Part shown: in pieces, positions 11,941 through 24,484 of the stretch | How positions within the stretch are numbered: the first letter of the stretch is position 1 | Layout: each line of letters begins with the position of its first letter | Assembly (NCBI RefSeq): GCF_020740795.1 | Contig: NC_067283.1 | Coordinates: 79,767,184 to 79,831,183 of the forward strand | Length of the DNA: 64,000 bases | Reading direction: 5' to 3' | Origin: Apus apus | Taxonomy: Eukaryota > Chordata > Aves > Apodiformes > Apodidae | The notes under the pieces: model-generated | The model's database searches: none | Told to the model about the DNA's origin: nothing | The model's input: only the letters and a program-made list of their open reading frames with translations | Made by a program: the position numbers and the translations under genes

Positions 11941-14385
11941 ACTCTTGGCATGACATGGGCCTCCATATATTTGTTGACTCCATGGGAGGATTTCTTGTAG
12001 AGAAGCTGTGATGCTTCTTCCCTTCTGGCATGTTTAGTCATATGCCCACTATATCTAATCTTTATGATAGCTTTCAGTTTAACCTCCAGCTTCACAGGAC
12101 TACAGCTGAGTCCTGAGGGAGAAAATATCTTTTAAGCAAGAGTTTACACATTACATTTGCAGTTCAGCTGATCTCCTTCACTCTATTGGGAGTTTAGGTG
12201 CAATTTTTCCTTGTTTTTCTTATTTTTCAGCAGGGGAAAGGGAAGCTGCTTTATTATGCTCTCAGATTTAACTTACTGGAGGTTTATGACCTCTGAAGTT
12301 CAGGCGGCAAGGTCCTCTTGTGCCTTCATCAATTCACCTTACAAAAAAATAAAACAGCATTCCAAAATCAAACATTCAGAAATCAGACACCCCTCCAATA
12401 TGAAGATAAGTCAGTCTCACAGTGTTCTTGAATGAGCTTCCCCTACAGATAGTAAATACCAAGCAACTCCAAAAGATGGTTACTTAAAAAAACTCCAAAC
12501 CAACAAAAAAAATCCAACAAACCTCCATCTTTTCTCTCTTTAAAAAATAAGCTGGAGAGCCTGCAGTCTCTTGGCATGTGCTTATGTGGCATCTTAAAAA
12601 CCCTCTCCTCAGGTTATCAAGACACAGTCACCTCTGTCTTCTCAGCTCCTTTTGCTTCTTCTGAGCAGTCCCTACAAAACATAAACTCTTTAGAGAAAAT
12701 GAGACCCATCTGGACGCCTGGAGAGCCTCTGCTGCAAAACACACTTTTTTAAGAGGAGACCCTGGCCTCTTTACTCCCCTCTTCTCTCTCCTTGGCTTAT
12801 GACAGGCCTCCAACAGCCCCTATGGACCCCTCACCTGGCCACATCTCACCAAGCAGACTTTCCACTAATTTGCAAATCCAGTATCTAACAAAGAGCATTT
12901 AAATTAAAGTGACCCAAGCTGCCAAACACCTGACATGAGGTCTGGCGTACCCCAGGGCACTCCAGAGCCCCCTCCCAAGTGGCCAGAGCTTCCCTTCCTC
13001 TCAGACCCAGCTCCACTGGGAAGGACAGCATTTCTTCTCCTTTTACACTGATGAGATGTTGACAGTGAGCTCTTTGCTTTAAGCCTCACCTGGACTGCCT
13101 GACAGGTGAATGGCCTTGCTCCTCCTATTAATACTGAGCCAGTCATTATTTGTGTTATCCATGACTATGCAGGCAGAACACCTCTGACTCTTGCAGGAGG
13201 TTGGATAACTCTCTGAGGGCAGAAAAGGAAAGCACAGCATGGAGAATAGGTCACAGCTCTACTACCTTCACAAAAGCAGGTGCTGAAGTTAGAGCTTGTT
13301 CCTGTAATTTATGCCCAATAAAATGGAAGGTGCTTCATTCAGTTAAGAAATGAATCACTATGGAAGTGCTGGCACTACTGTGGATGGGTATTTGCAGACC
13401 CCCAACAGCCAGTTGCACATGAGATCTGAACACTAACAACTGCTATCTATGTGTCACATACATCATCTGTTAGGCAGTCCTCTTCCAATGCTGAAATACA
13501 GGTAGTGGCTCTACAGTGTCATATCACAAAAGATGTATCAGCAACCGTAATACCACCTGAAACACATGACGATAGAATAATCAAACACAGTGTAATTCAA
13601 GTCCAGAGATAAGCTCTACTCTTCACTGCATTTTCACAGTATACAATAGATCAGGACCAGATGACCAGAGCAAAATGTGTGTTTCAGAAAAGTGTAATTT
13701 TTTATTAATAAAAAAATATAAATATTATTTCAGTTGTCCTGATAAAGGCTTAGGATATATCCATTATATGACAAGTGATAAGGACATGAAAATGCTCAAA
13801 AAGGCAATTTTTTATGATAAACTAGTTACACGTTTTTTACAGCTAGAAACTCAGTTGTGCTAAAGCTCTGGCATTTAGCTGCTGAGAAAGTCATGTGCAT
13901 GCAGTATATTCAAGAAGTAATGGAAACTTCTCAAGAATGGCCATTTATTTGATTTAAAACAATATTCTAGGAGCCATCAGACAGCCAATGCAACGTGAAA
14001 CTGATAAAAATTTTCATTCCTTTTGGCACAAATCTTTCTTTGCATTCTCTCCCATCTTTTAAGATGGCTTTTTCCATCTCCACCATTTATGTGAGCTTGA
14101 GGCTACAGCATGCAATGTTTCTTTAAAAAACAAAGAAACTAATCTATTGTAACCCAAAGAACACAGTATCTTTAGTGCTAGAAGGAGTGGTGAATGGTTA
14201 AGATTTCTGTTCTGCATTAAAAGTATCAGGGTCACATATAAAAGCTTATGTTTTGGGGGTGTTTTTTAAATAAAGATTCCTCCTTCTGGTCTTTCTGGTT
14301 CTCTCTCTCTGGGGCCTGTTTAGTAACTTTTATATTTATAATGGCTTAATTTGACACATCTATGGCCAACTGTAATGTTGCACTC

Positions 14386-14450
14386 ATAATATATATATAT
14401 TTTAAATTTAAGTATATTAATTTTTTAAAATTTATATTAGCAGAGTCTAC
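14386..14450. repeat. AT-rich block with (AT)n
   Basis: Alternating AT at 14389-14400 followed by TTTAAATTTAAG and TTAATTTTTTAAAATTTATA; almost no G or C over 60 bases. Confidence 0.8.
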
Positions 14451-14875
14451 TTGGAAAAGATTTCCATTAGCTAGACATGCCTCTGTGACCATCCAGAGGA
14501 CAAGGGGAGAATAACCTGATGTTTCTGTCCAGTTGTCACAGAATAAAAAACAGAGGAAAAACCTGCCCTGAAGCATACAGCTGTACAGCAGGGGTGCATG
14601 AAAAGAAACATCCTTCAGCTATTTTATGGAGAAAACTAGTTTAATCTGTTTAATAGCATGCAGTAATGCTGTTCAGTTCAACATTTTTGTTAAGCAAAGT
14701 CTGAATTCTGATGTCTACCGCCTGGCAGTAACTTCAACCTATTATTGTGATGCCTTTTAGCAACCATCAAGAGGGCACAAATTTGGCTCCACACCAACGC
14801 CTCCATCTCAGCAATGCAGAACAGCTCATGTTGCTGAAATACAAAGCAAAAGGAAGAAGGGATGTTACAAACCTG

Positions 14876-14890
14876 CCTTGCCTTGCCTTG
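14876..14890. repeat. (CCTTG)3 microsatellite
   Basis: Three perfect tandem copies of the pentamer CCTTG. Confidence 0.85.
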
Positions 14891-16822
14891 TTCCTTCTCG
14901 ACAGACAACCTTGTGCAAAAGTGTGAAGGCAGGAACAAGACAATGAGGTTGACAATGTCTTAGGCCTCTGCTTACATTTGCTGGTAAAAACAGAAGCCTG
15001 CAAAGATTTTCTGGCTTTACAAAATACAAAAAAGGGGTAGATAATGGATGCATTAAATGCAAAATGACTATTTTGTTTTTGAAAGGTTTGATGCATCCTC
15101 ACTGAAACAGTTTGTTAACCTTTCTCAGAGCTTTTGCCAAGGGAGTGTACTGAATTTATATGATGTTCAGTTAATTTTCTTCATGTTTCTGCTTCTGACC
15201 CAAACTTCATTCTTCAGTACTTACACTTTCTCTGGCCCAGCTCTCCCTGCTCAACAAGTCATACAAACCCACCTCTCCTAACCTCAGTCCCAGTTTCTTT
15301 GCTGAAAATCATTTACTCTCTTCTCATCTCAGTCGCAGTCCCCCTTGCCCAGGAAATGTCCTTCATCCTTCTTGTCTCGGGTTCTCAAAACCCCATCTTT
15401 CAACCCTGACCTGACTTTCCAGGCAGCTTCCATATAATTCCAGATCATTTCATCCCTCACACTGTCAGAGTGATAAATGCCTCTTAGCTTTGCCAAATCT
15501 CAGCCGTGCCAGACTACAAGCTCCAAAAGATCTGAGCGTGCCCCTTTTCTCCCTAGTCATGGAGTTGGAGATGTTAATAGACACACAGCATAGCTAAATT
15601 TGGGTGAATTTTAACTGGGAGCTCAGAAAGACACATCCTTGCCCCGAAGCTGACCTCCTGGCAAGGCTCACACTTTCACTCTGAAGGCCTTAGAAGAGAC
15701 GAAGAGCAATGAACTGTTTTCAAAGGAAAGGTCAACAGGAGTTGAACATGAGCAAAATGACATTTCCTCCTAGCTTTATTTGCAGAACCAGATGAACCAT
15801 TTCAACTAACATTTTCAAAGCCCAGCATGGGAAGTTTCAGCACGAATAGATAAATTGACAAAATTATAAAAAGCCGAGGGCAGGTTACTTTCCTGGAGAA
15901 TGCTGGGGGAAAAGGAACCATGCACATACTACACCAGAGAACTTTTCCCCTTTAAACTAACACTGGCAGCTGCAGGGCAGCCAATCTGCAGCCCAAATGG
16001 TCACTGTATTTCTTTTTAACTCGAGTTTGGATCTGCTTCAAGCCTAATGCTAAAATTAGCCCTTTTACTAGCTTTTTAATTTTCCAGTTTAAAGGCTGGA
16101 AGTTTTCAGAAACCATGTAAGCCACTACTGAAGGTTACAGTCTGGACCATGGTTCTGAGTCCAAGAAAACCAATAGAAGCTGTTTTGCATCTTGCAGGAA
16201 GCCAGATGAGCACAGCACAAAAAGACAAAAGTGCTGCCCCTCACATCGATCTCATGCTGCTAACAGGGAAAATACAGTTCCACTTTTTATGGAAGCCAAG
16301 GGAACGAGAAGGATGAATACCCAGATACAGAGTATTGGCTATAATCACACTGCGTGGCAGTTTAGATGTGCCTTTTCTAAGAGACAAGTTATTCCAAAGA
16401 CATAAACAACATGCCAGCCTGACTGATGGGCTCCATCACTGCTTTCTTTGATGAGATCACCACATGCTATTGTAGAACAGGAGAACCCTTAGTGCCTGAG
16501 CCTGCATTTTATGGTTCAAGAATCAACAGTGTTTCTGCTTGGGAAATCTACAGCCTTTGCCAGCACCAAACTGGAATGAAGACACATCACTCACATGTTG
16601 TAACGTTTCCAGCAAACTCAGCTCCACACGCACTATTTCAGCTTCTTCTTTTCTGGTCATGTAATTTGCAAGTAGACATAGGAAAAAGGTGAAAAATCAA
16701 AATAGGCAAGCTGTATCAGTAAGTTAAGTTCAAATGTTCTTAAAATAAGTAGCAGTCTCAGAGTGTCAACTCAGATTGTGTAAAACTATATACTTAAAAA
16801 CGTTTGGCATAGAAAAATAATC

Positions 16823-16828
16823 TTTATT
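16823..16828 (-). terminator. FBXL7: Candidate distal poly(A) signal of FBXL7
   Basis: AATAAA on the minus strand, followed downstream by T-rich sequence (TTTTTCTATG, then GTTTTTAAG). It is the most distal of four AATAAA hexamers within 3 kb of the stop codon. Confidence 0.5.
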
Positions 16829-16984
16829 CATTTTCCACAAGTGCTCCCCAAAGTGAGTTTTTTAGAGCATTCAAAGGGCAACACTACACAAGTAAGTGCT
16901 CTATTCTTTCAGTCATTCCATTTTACGTTTCACATCAAATACAGCAACTTGCCTTTAAAACAATGCAGAGGTCCTCCTGAAATT

Positions 16985-16990
16985 TTTATT
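16985..16990 (-). terminator. FBXL7: Alternative poly(A) signal of FBXL7
   Basis: AATAAA on the minus strand, about 2.6 kb after the stop codon. It is a possible alternative cleavage signal only 160 bases before the distal candidate. Confidence 0.35.
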
Positions 16991-17300
16991 AAGTGATTTT
17001 TATATACTGTTTTTGCTTTTACTTACACTTTCAGTTACTGATTATGTTCCAAGGTCAGGAAGAACCACATGCGGAAAATAAAAAAGATAGATAGGCAAGG
17101 TCATAATCTACAAAAAATATTTTTAATATTCATATTTTCCCCTTTAATATAGCCATCCACCTACCTGATGTGTTGATGTGCTCACTCACCTACCTACCCT
17201 TCAAGAGAAGTTTTATAAGTATTTAATATTTTCTTTTTCACCAAACGTTAATCAATTAGTGCAAATGATGACGCACGCTCATTAGTTACCAATATATTGC

Positions 17301-17306
17301 TTTATT
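17301..17306 (-). terminator. FBXL7: Alternative poly(A) signal of FBXL7
   Basis: AATAAA on the minus strand, about 2.3 kb after the stop codon. Use would give a shorter 3' UTR; nothing in the sequence decides between the sites. Confidence 0.3.
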
Positions 17307-17991
17307 TCTTGGTAGCAAATTAAGGCTTTATAGTGAGATTTGTACAGTACAGGCCAATTTAAACACTAGAAACCTTAAAAACCACGTAGCACTATTCAGT
17401 CAATTTAGCATAGCTAGAAAAGTAGCTTTTTTTTTGTTTTTTTTTAATAAACAGTTAAATGTTACTAATGAGGCCTTATATTTAACAAGTGCAAATGGCT
17501 CAAAATCCCACCATCCTCAGGAGTGGGCTTAACATTTAACTATCCTCAGGGCCATTTTGAGATAAAGGATAAAGAGCAAGTATAGCTGGCTCAAATAAAA
17601 TATACTGTACTACTTGCTGGAGAAGAATCTCTAATTTAAAAAATACAGAAAGGAAAACCGAAAAGATATGAACTGGCCAAAAGATAGCATCACCACTTAT
17701 TAGTCACTGACCAGTAATAGTAGCAATGACAAATTCATTTTCCATGGCCCTCTGCTTTAGGACAATTTGATTTATAATTCAGAGCTGATGACATCCTGTA
17801 TGTTAAGAAACCCAAAATTGGAGGAACATACATAAGTTACAGGAATTTTTGCAGCAGTAGGACAAGTTCCCTCTGCAGGGACATGTCCAAACCATTGCTT
17901 TTTTGTAATTTGAGAGAGCATTGCTACAAGTATTTCCTCAGCAGTTATGTATTTTGCTCAAGCATATGGATTTTCACTTCATATCAATGAT

Positions 17992-17997
17992 TTTATT
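17992..17997 (-). terminator. FBXL7: Proximal poly(A) signal candidate of FBXL7
   Basis: AATAAA on the minus strand, about 1.6 kb after the stop codon. It is the most proximal canonical hexamer seen and a candidate for alternative polyadenylation. Confidence 0.3.
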
Positions 17998-18295
17998 AGT
18001 GTTGTCTGGAGATGATGGAACTACTGCTTATGAAAACCAGACACGGTGCTTCCCTTCTTATGTTCTCTGCCGAGACATTTATAGTGTTTGAGCTGAACGT
18101 ATGAATTCACCTGTCAGTCAGGCGCAGGGGGCCTGCCTGAAAATATCATCACCCCTAACGTGTCTGGCTTTCAGATCTGAGCATTACATGTGGAAATGCA
18201 GAGAAACGGCTGCCAGAAAACCATGAAGAAAGTAACCATGAAATGAATACACGCTCTGGGGAAGGAGGCAACGAGATGAGAGAACCTCCAAACTG

Positions 18296-18319
18296 CTCTT
18301 GCTCTTGCACGAGCAAGAG
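18296..18319 (-). other. Inverted repeat (hairpin) in the FBXL7 3' UTR
   Basis: Perfect 9-bp arms (18296-18304 and 18311-18319) flank a 6-base loop. An alternative register pairs 18302-18308 with 18313-18319. In the minus-strand mRNA this would form a compact stem-loop. Confidence 0.5.
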
Positions 18320-19611
18320 TGACCATGAGAACACAGGGGGCTCCCAGTGTCACAGGGCAACTCTGGCTTTTTGATTCTTTGTTGAACAGCAGCTGTCTCT
18401 CCAGCCTAAGGGAACACACACAGACAAGGTTTCACAAAATCTAAACCTTATGTGAGTAACACTCTAAGCCCCTCTGTCCCCAGGGGTGTTATCTAACATC
18501 AGGCTATCTTTGAAGTCTCCACCTATCCTTTGGACTGGAGAAGGCCACAGAAAAGTGTCAGGTTTCTATACGTATTAAGGCACATACTGAGTTCACCTCA
18601 ATGCGCGTGCCTGGTTTGCTCAGGGAGTGTCAACTGGAGTGGTGCCAAGGCTGCTGAAGAGATCCAGTGAAGGTACAAAAACTGGTAACAACTGAGCAGC
18701 ACAGCAATTGGGACTGCACTGTGCAAGCCACTCCACAACTCCTCAGAGAGTCCCTGGTGTACTACATTTCTGTCTCGGCTTTTTGCAGAATTACAGCAGC
18801 TTTTCAGGCTGATTTGTTGGCTTTTCCCTTTGCCAGGCCACCAATATTTCATCTGTTTTCCTTCACTCGGGTTAATATGTGACTGCTTATCAGACCCAGA
18901 AGACCCTATCTGCTGCCAGAGGGTGGTACTACACATGCAGGAGAGGGTAGATTCAGAAATGGAGGTGAATAGTGATGATACACACGTGGCCTGGAGGTGA
19001 GCTTTCCAAAAGAACCCATTATGGGCACAATCTCCATGTTCACTCAGCAGAATGCTTGGCACTGGCCAGCAGGTCTTATTTTGCTTCAATCAAATAAGCT
19101 TAAGAACATTACCCAGTATTTCCTGAGGGATTACAATGGATTGCTATCAAAAAGAAACTACCTGGAGATGAGGGGATGCTGTATCAGTCATATTGGGGGA
19201 AGTTGGGGAACACATATTGCATAGTCAGCTTCATGAGCACAGCTGGAATTCAGATGTATTTGAGACAGCTTAGTAGCATTTCCAAAGGAGGGATTATGTG
19301 CTATTTCCTCTGGAGGTAGCTACTGTAGCCTGGGAGAAGATCATGGCTGTTATGGAAGTGGCACCCCACTGGGGATGCTGAGCACTCAGCATTAAGGCAG
19401 CCTCTCCACGGAGACCCACCGCACCTTAAAAAAAGTGATCATACAAAAAGCAAAGAAAATAGTCCTCTAGAACCCCCCCCCAAACCCACAACATACAAGA
19501 AAAGCTGACTCCCTTGAGCTATAGAAATGACAGCATTACTGTATACGGGAGCATGTGTTTATACATCAGTGTTTTTCATACTGCATTGTAACGACAGGTA
19601 GGGGTGTCCCT

Positions 19612-20348
19612 TCAGAAGAAGGCAGGGTTGGTGTGCTCTATAATACAGCGCTTGCAGTGTCGTTTCACAAACCGCAGGGCATCCACAGAGACGTCGCAGT
19701 CCTGCACGTTCAGCATCTGCAGATCGAAGCAGTTGGCAGCTACAATCTGCAGGCCCTGCCCAGTGATGCTCTCACAGGATTTCAGGCTCAGGCGCTTCAG
19801 GTTGAAGCAGTTGAGGGCTAGAAACTCCAGGCCGGTGTCTGAGACCAGAGGGCACTTGCCAATATCCAGCGATTTGAGTTTTGTGCAATTTTTGGCCAGG
19901 TACTCCACCCCGTGGTCCGTGATGCCCTCGCAGCCCCGCGCGTTGAGGTAGCGCAGCTTGCCGCAGTACTTGGCGACGTAGCGGACCCCCACGTCCGTGA
20001 CGCGGCCGCAGTGCGCGATGCTCAGGTAGCGGAGGCGCGACTCCAGCTTGGCGATCTCCCGCAGGCCGAAGTCGCTGACGAAGCGGCAGTCGCTCACGCT
20101 GAGCTCCTTGATGGACGTGCAGTAAATCATCAGGTAGCGGAGACCCTCGTCAGTGATGCGGACGCAGCGGCGCAGGTAGAGGTGGGTCAGCTGGGTGCAG
20201 TGAGCGGCGATGGTGTGCAGCCCCTCGTCCTCCAGGACGAAGCAGTCTGTCATGTCCAAGTAGCGGATGGATATTTGCTTCCCGTGTAAGGGAGACAGCT
20301 TGATGGAGGCTTCGCGAGTCAGGCTGATGCACGTTACTTTGGAGCAGC
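19612..20348 (-). CDS. FBXL7: FBXL7 terminal coding exon 4: C-terminal leucine-rich repeats
   Basis: This exon encodes the substrate-binding half of F-box/LRR-repeat protein 7, a receptor subunit of SCF (SKP1-CUL1-F-box) ubiquitin ligases. Read on the minus strand it starts after a pyrimidine-AG acceptor (AG at 20350-20349) and ends at TGA (19614-19612) after the C-terminus HTNPAFF. Its first two bases complete a glycine codon split across the intron, giving DVSG|CSKVT with exon 3. It shows eight consecutive 26-residue cysteine-containing (AMN1-type) leucine-rich repeats, for example beginning LRYLNARGCEGITDHG and LKSLDIGKCPLVSDTG. The translation agrees almost residue for residue with the human protein as I remember it (residues 247-491). 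The exon is visibly richer in G, C and CpG than its flanks. There is no frameshift or internal stop. Known targets of the mammalian protein (Aurora A, survivin) come from literature memory, not from this sequence. Confidence 0.98.
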
Positions 20349-22684
20349 CTAAAGTGGAGAAACACAGGGGAATTTATGCAAAGCGCCAGAAACCAAGCAA
20401 GGGAGCAAGGCCAGAAAGGTGGGCGTGAACTCGCGTGCTGGAGGTGACGGAGGGATCGTCACACTGCAGGAGCAGAACCGGCCTGACCAGCTAGCCTGAA
20501 TTTGCTGTGATGTGTCCCTGCATTGCAGGAAATAATAAACTCCACTGGAGTCAGGGAGGATGCTTTGGGATTTGGAGCACCAGCAAAGGGACAGACCAAT
20601 TTTGTCCATATCCCAAATGTAGGATGATGGTCCTAGGTTCATCTAGGGACAGCCCATGACCTGTTACAACAATATAAACCCAGTGACAATTTGCAAAAAT
20701 GGTACAACATGACAATCAACACAGCTTTTTCATCAGAGGCACTCTCATTGCTTGACTGGCTGAGTTTGCAAACCAACATCAGAGACACTTTCACCATCCA
20801 GCCCCATTATAAAAAAGACAAACCCCACCCACTCTCCAAAGAGCATTTGGGGAACAGATGTGAATCCAGCCCCAAGTTTGCAATGTGGGAAGGATGCAAA
20901 ACCGTAGCGAGACTATGTGCTTGCAGAAGGGTGGAGATTCGGGTAACCCAAGGAGAGTGGTGAGAGTCAGCAGGAGCCAACAGGCTGGTAAGGGCATAAG
21001 AGGACGTGGACAGATGCAGAAAAGGGCTGTTTCAAGTGAGAAAGTCTGGCCATGAATGGAGGTAACTAGGCTAGAGCAGAAACACCAGACCTTGCAAGGG
21101 AAGATACAGGTTAAAGGGAAAAATACACTCACACACTTCCCCCATTTTTTAACCTTCACTCTGCACATGGTGGTGAATGAAAGCTTTTTTTAATTATTTT
21201 TTGGAAAGTGCTGTTTCTGTTGCACTGCAAACTGGCAGTCTCTGGCTTCTGAAGGGAAACTCTTCTTTGTGCCAAGTTCAGCTGGGCATATTACATTAGC
21301 ATAGCTAGAAACAGCTGCAAGGAAGAAGGGAGGGTCTACTCATTAGTTATCAAGGCTCTTCTGTATTGCTGAAACACTGGCCAACAGGGATGAGGAGACC
21401 CAAGAAAAGCCGGAAGAGTTAGGATGATGACCTTAGAGCTCTGTTTATCAGAAATGCTGCACAAATCCTGTAGTCTGGAGGTAAAGAGCATGACATTGTA
21501 TGGAGACCACCTCATAAACCTCAATGACTGAAACTCATACCACTTGATAGAGTAGGTTCTGATTCAGAGGCTTGAAGGAAGTTATGAATATGCCTCAGTT
21601 CTTAAAAGAAAAAAGAGAAAAAAAAAAATCCCTTGAGATACTTCAGTGGTCTCACACAAATGCTGTAAGAAGCATGGGATATGGACTTGAAATGGTTTGG
21701 CACCTGCAATTAGATTTGTACATATAAAACTTGAATTTGCAGCTGGATTTTTATTTTCTGCTTCAATTTATTTGAAAAGGTGCATATTTTACCTCAGGCC
21801 TCACACAATGAAATGGCCAAACTGTCCACAGGTCACACAGAAGCTCTGGGACCTTGAAGCAAATCACTTTGTTCAACAAACAAATTCTTCATAAAACTGA
21901 ATGCTGATACTTCCTCTTTATACTGTGTTGCAGAACCAGCTATGTTGTGGTGCAATCTTTGGAAATATGTTTGCCTTCAAATAAGTACTACATACATGCT
22001 CATTAAGACAAAGTGATTTTTCTAAGGGAAAGCAGTACAATACTAATAATGTAAAAATTTCACCTTTAATATGTTCTTTGGAGTGGGTGATACAAAATGC
22101 ACCATGGAACTCTCCATCCTTGAGCTGGATTTCCACAGAAGAAGCTGGGACCTAGACAGAGTTCTGCTGGATCTGAAATAGCTGTGGCTATTGAGCTTGC
22201 CTGAGGGGGTTGCTGGATATTTCACATGCTGACCAGAATTCAATTTTAAAATCTGGCAAAGTGAGAATGAAGGGTTGATGAGGCCATGGAAAACTTTCTG
22301 TATGCTGAGGATCCAAGAAGGGGGAGCGCTTTAATGACTGCAATTAGAAAGTGAATGGGTCAGAAGTCTCACAGCAGGGTTGAAGTCACTGTACATCAGT
22401 GTCTGATCACTGTTTTGACAACCTAAGCATTGTCTTGTCTAGTTACTTTGGCTACACTGTAAAATATTTAATGGGAAGGGTATTAAGAACAGTTTCACCA
22501 AAAAAAGGAGTCCGTGTTGATACAGAACTGCCTAAATTGTAGGCAGAATGACAGGTTCCTGGGTCTGTAACAACTTTTCTGTCCTAAATAATAAAAAATG
22601 TAAAAACAAAGCTCTTGCAGCAGAATTTTCCATAAAGTAAGTATAACTTATTTTTTAAAAAGAGGAGAAACTTCCAAACAGATT

Positions 22685-22716
22685 AAAAAAAAATAATAAA
22701 ATAAAATAAAAAGAAG
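22685..22716. repeat. A-rich (AAAAT)n tract in intron 3
   Basis: Nine A followed by ATAATAAAATAAAATAAAAAG-type units; simple low-complexity sequence with no attached element recognised. Confidence 0.85.
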
Positions 22717-24452
22717 TTGGCTAGTGTGTTAGATAATAACTTACAGTCAAGCTCAACCAACTCCTAGAGATACCTCTGATCTGCCCACAAAGTGGATGCT
22801 GGGAGTGACAGAACTTACATTGTGGAAAACTCTGAAAGTTAATATGAACGTCTGTTTTTGACATTAAAGGTTTTGGTATGTTTTTGCTGCCAAGTAACCA
22901 TCCAAGAGGGAGTTGGATTCAACTAAATGTACAACTGCAAACTGGGTTTTAATTAACTAGCTACAAGAATAGTGTTGCCCACCAGCACTTGGACCCAACT
23001 CGTCTTGCTCAGTATAAAACCAAACCAGTGAACCACTTCAGTCCTGCACATTGCTTGTGTGTAGATGCAAACCTTGTCCTTCTAACTACTCCTTAGACTT
23101 GATTACAGAAAAGATCTTCTCATGTAAGACCTCCTCAATTTATCCTAGAATTTATCCAAGGACCTAGAGCACAGCCTCATTTCAGACAAGTCTAGGGAGA
23201 GCCTGTACAGCAACCAAAATTGTGGTTTGAAATCTTATTCCTGGAATACTTCTCATAAGATATTTAGATATGAAAATAAGTTGTGTCCTTTTTTTTTTCT
23301 TTTCTTTCTGGCCTCCCCATCCTACCTTCTGTTTAAACACTTAGTACCCAAAGGGCAGTAAGAGAGACAGCTGCATAAATACTTGTGGCACAGTCTGAGC
23401 TAGGACTCTGCAAGTGTTTTCAGCATTGCCTTCCTACCACAAAGCAGACTGGTGAAAATCTCTGCCCCTGCCCTTTGATGAGGAAGACTTACAGCTACAG
23501 ATGTATGGATTGCTTTTCGTTTTTAGTGTGTAAGCCCAGAAATCATCCTTACTGTTTGAGAAAACTGGGAGGAGAAAGAACACGAGCAAGAAAATGCACT
23601 TCTATAGGAAACATCCACAGAGACAGGTGAAGTGATGCTTTAAGAAACAGTTTGAATCTGCCCAACTGTATGACCATTTGCTCAGCCAAGGCTTTCTTTT
23701 GCTCCAGTCCTTGATGTGTTGTTGACCAAGCCAATGACGCTTTCTTCTCCCCTAGATCCATTTCCTCTCTTCACAGAATACTTGATGGAACTGCCTTTTG
23801 CTGGTGCAGCAAGATGCCCCTTCCCTGCCTCTTCTGCAATTTTTTACTTACTAGAGTTGGCATTTTGGTAAGACTCCAAGATACTCTTCACCTGAAGATC
23901 AATGTGTTTAGAGGGGAGGTGTCTTGCCTTTCCAGCAAGGAAAAAATGAATGGGGCATAACTGTCAGGATTAAAACAGTTCCTGTGGATAACAGAGGTGT
24001 TTTTTTAAAGAATGTGGTCTGCACTACACAAGTAGCAGTCACCATAGGAGCCAAATCATGTGAGATAAATGCAATCCTTGGTGCACACACCAAGATGGAT
24101 CAGACTCAATCTTAACCTGAGAACTTTGCTGTGGTGTATTTGCCACTGTGGGCTTTGCTACCACTGAGGTCTCTTCTAGCCCTAGCAAACAGCATTCTCT
24201 TTATTTACATGTATTCATTTCCCCTCCTTCTGCACATGCCACCAAATACAGAACTGCATATGAAACACATGAACAATTAACTTTGAGATGATAATGACAT
24301 ACCCTGACAAACTGTGCAGCAACCCTTCAGGATCCAACAAAAAAGAAGTAAAAAAACCTTTTATATATTTTATTTCTGCCAGGCAGAAGGAAGGTAAGAT
24401 GGAATCTTGCTTCCAAAACATCCTCCAGGATTACCCATGTTAGAACGAGAAA

Positions 24453-24484
24453 AAGGGGGCTCCCCCCCTCAAAAAGGGGACCCC
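24453..24484. repeat. Paired G-run/C-run block in intron 3
   Basis: Reads AAGGGGGCTCCCCCCC then TCAAAAAGGGGACCCC. G runs and C runs alternate, so the block can fold on itself, and AAAAAGGGG occurs twice. Confidence 0.6.

Larger units (their letters stand above)
11941..16799. other. Intergenic DNA between CR1 fossil and FBXL7 3' end
   Basis: No gene is supported. It holds an AT-rich block (14386-14450, including (AT)6), a (CCTTG)3 run (14876-14890), and short overlapping frames up to 111 codons (14767-15102 minus) that I do not recognise. Confidence 0.6.
16800..19611 (-). other. FBXL7: Probable FBXL7 3' untranslated region
   Basis: This is the minus-strand stretch after the FBXL7 stop codon, ending at the distal-most plausible poly(A) signal before unrelated sequence. 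Four AATAAA hexamers occur on the minus strand (17992-17997, 17301-17306, 16985-16990, 16823-16828). I place the end just past the last, giving about 2.8 kb, which fits my memory of a multi-kilobase 3' UTR in mammalian FBXL7. It includes a 9-base C run (19473-19481), a T run (17427-17445, A-rich in the mRNA), a hairpin (18296-18319) and AT-rich blocks near 17100-17300. The real end could be at any of the four signals. Short open frames inside, such as 18598-19089 minus, are not supported as genes. Confidence 0.6.

Noticed and set aside
13191..13215. GCAGGAGGTTGGATAACTCT, reminiscent of the CR1 3' region
   Set aside because: The match is limited to about 15 bases and the flanks do not continue the CR1 consensus.
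19912..20289. 125-codon plus-strand frame
   Set aside because: Exact antisense shadow of the GC-rich, highly conserved FBXL7 exon 4.
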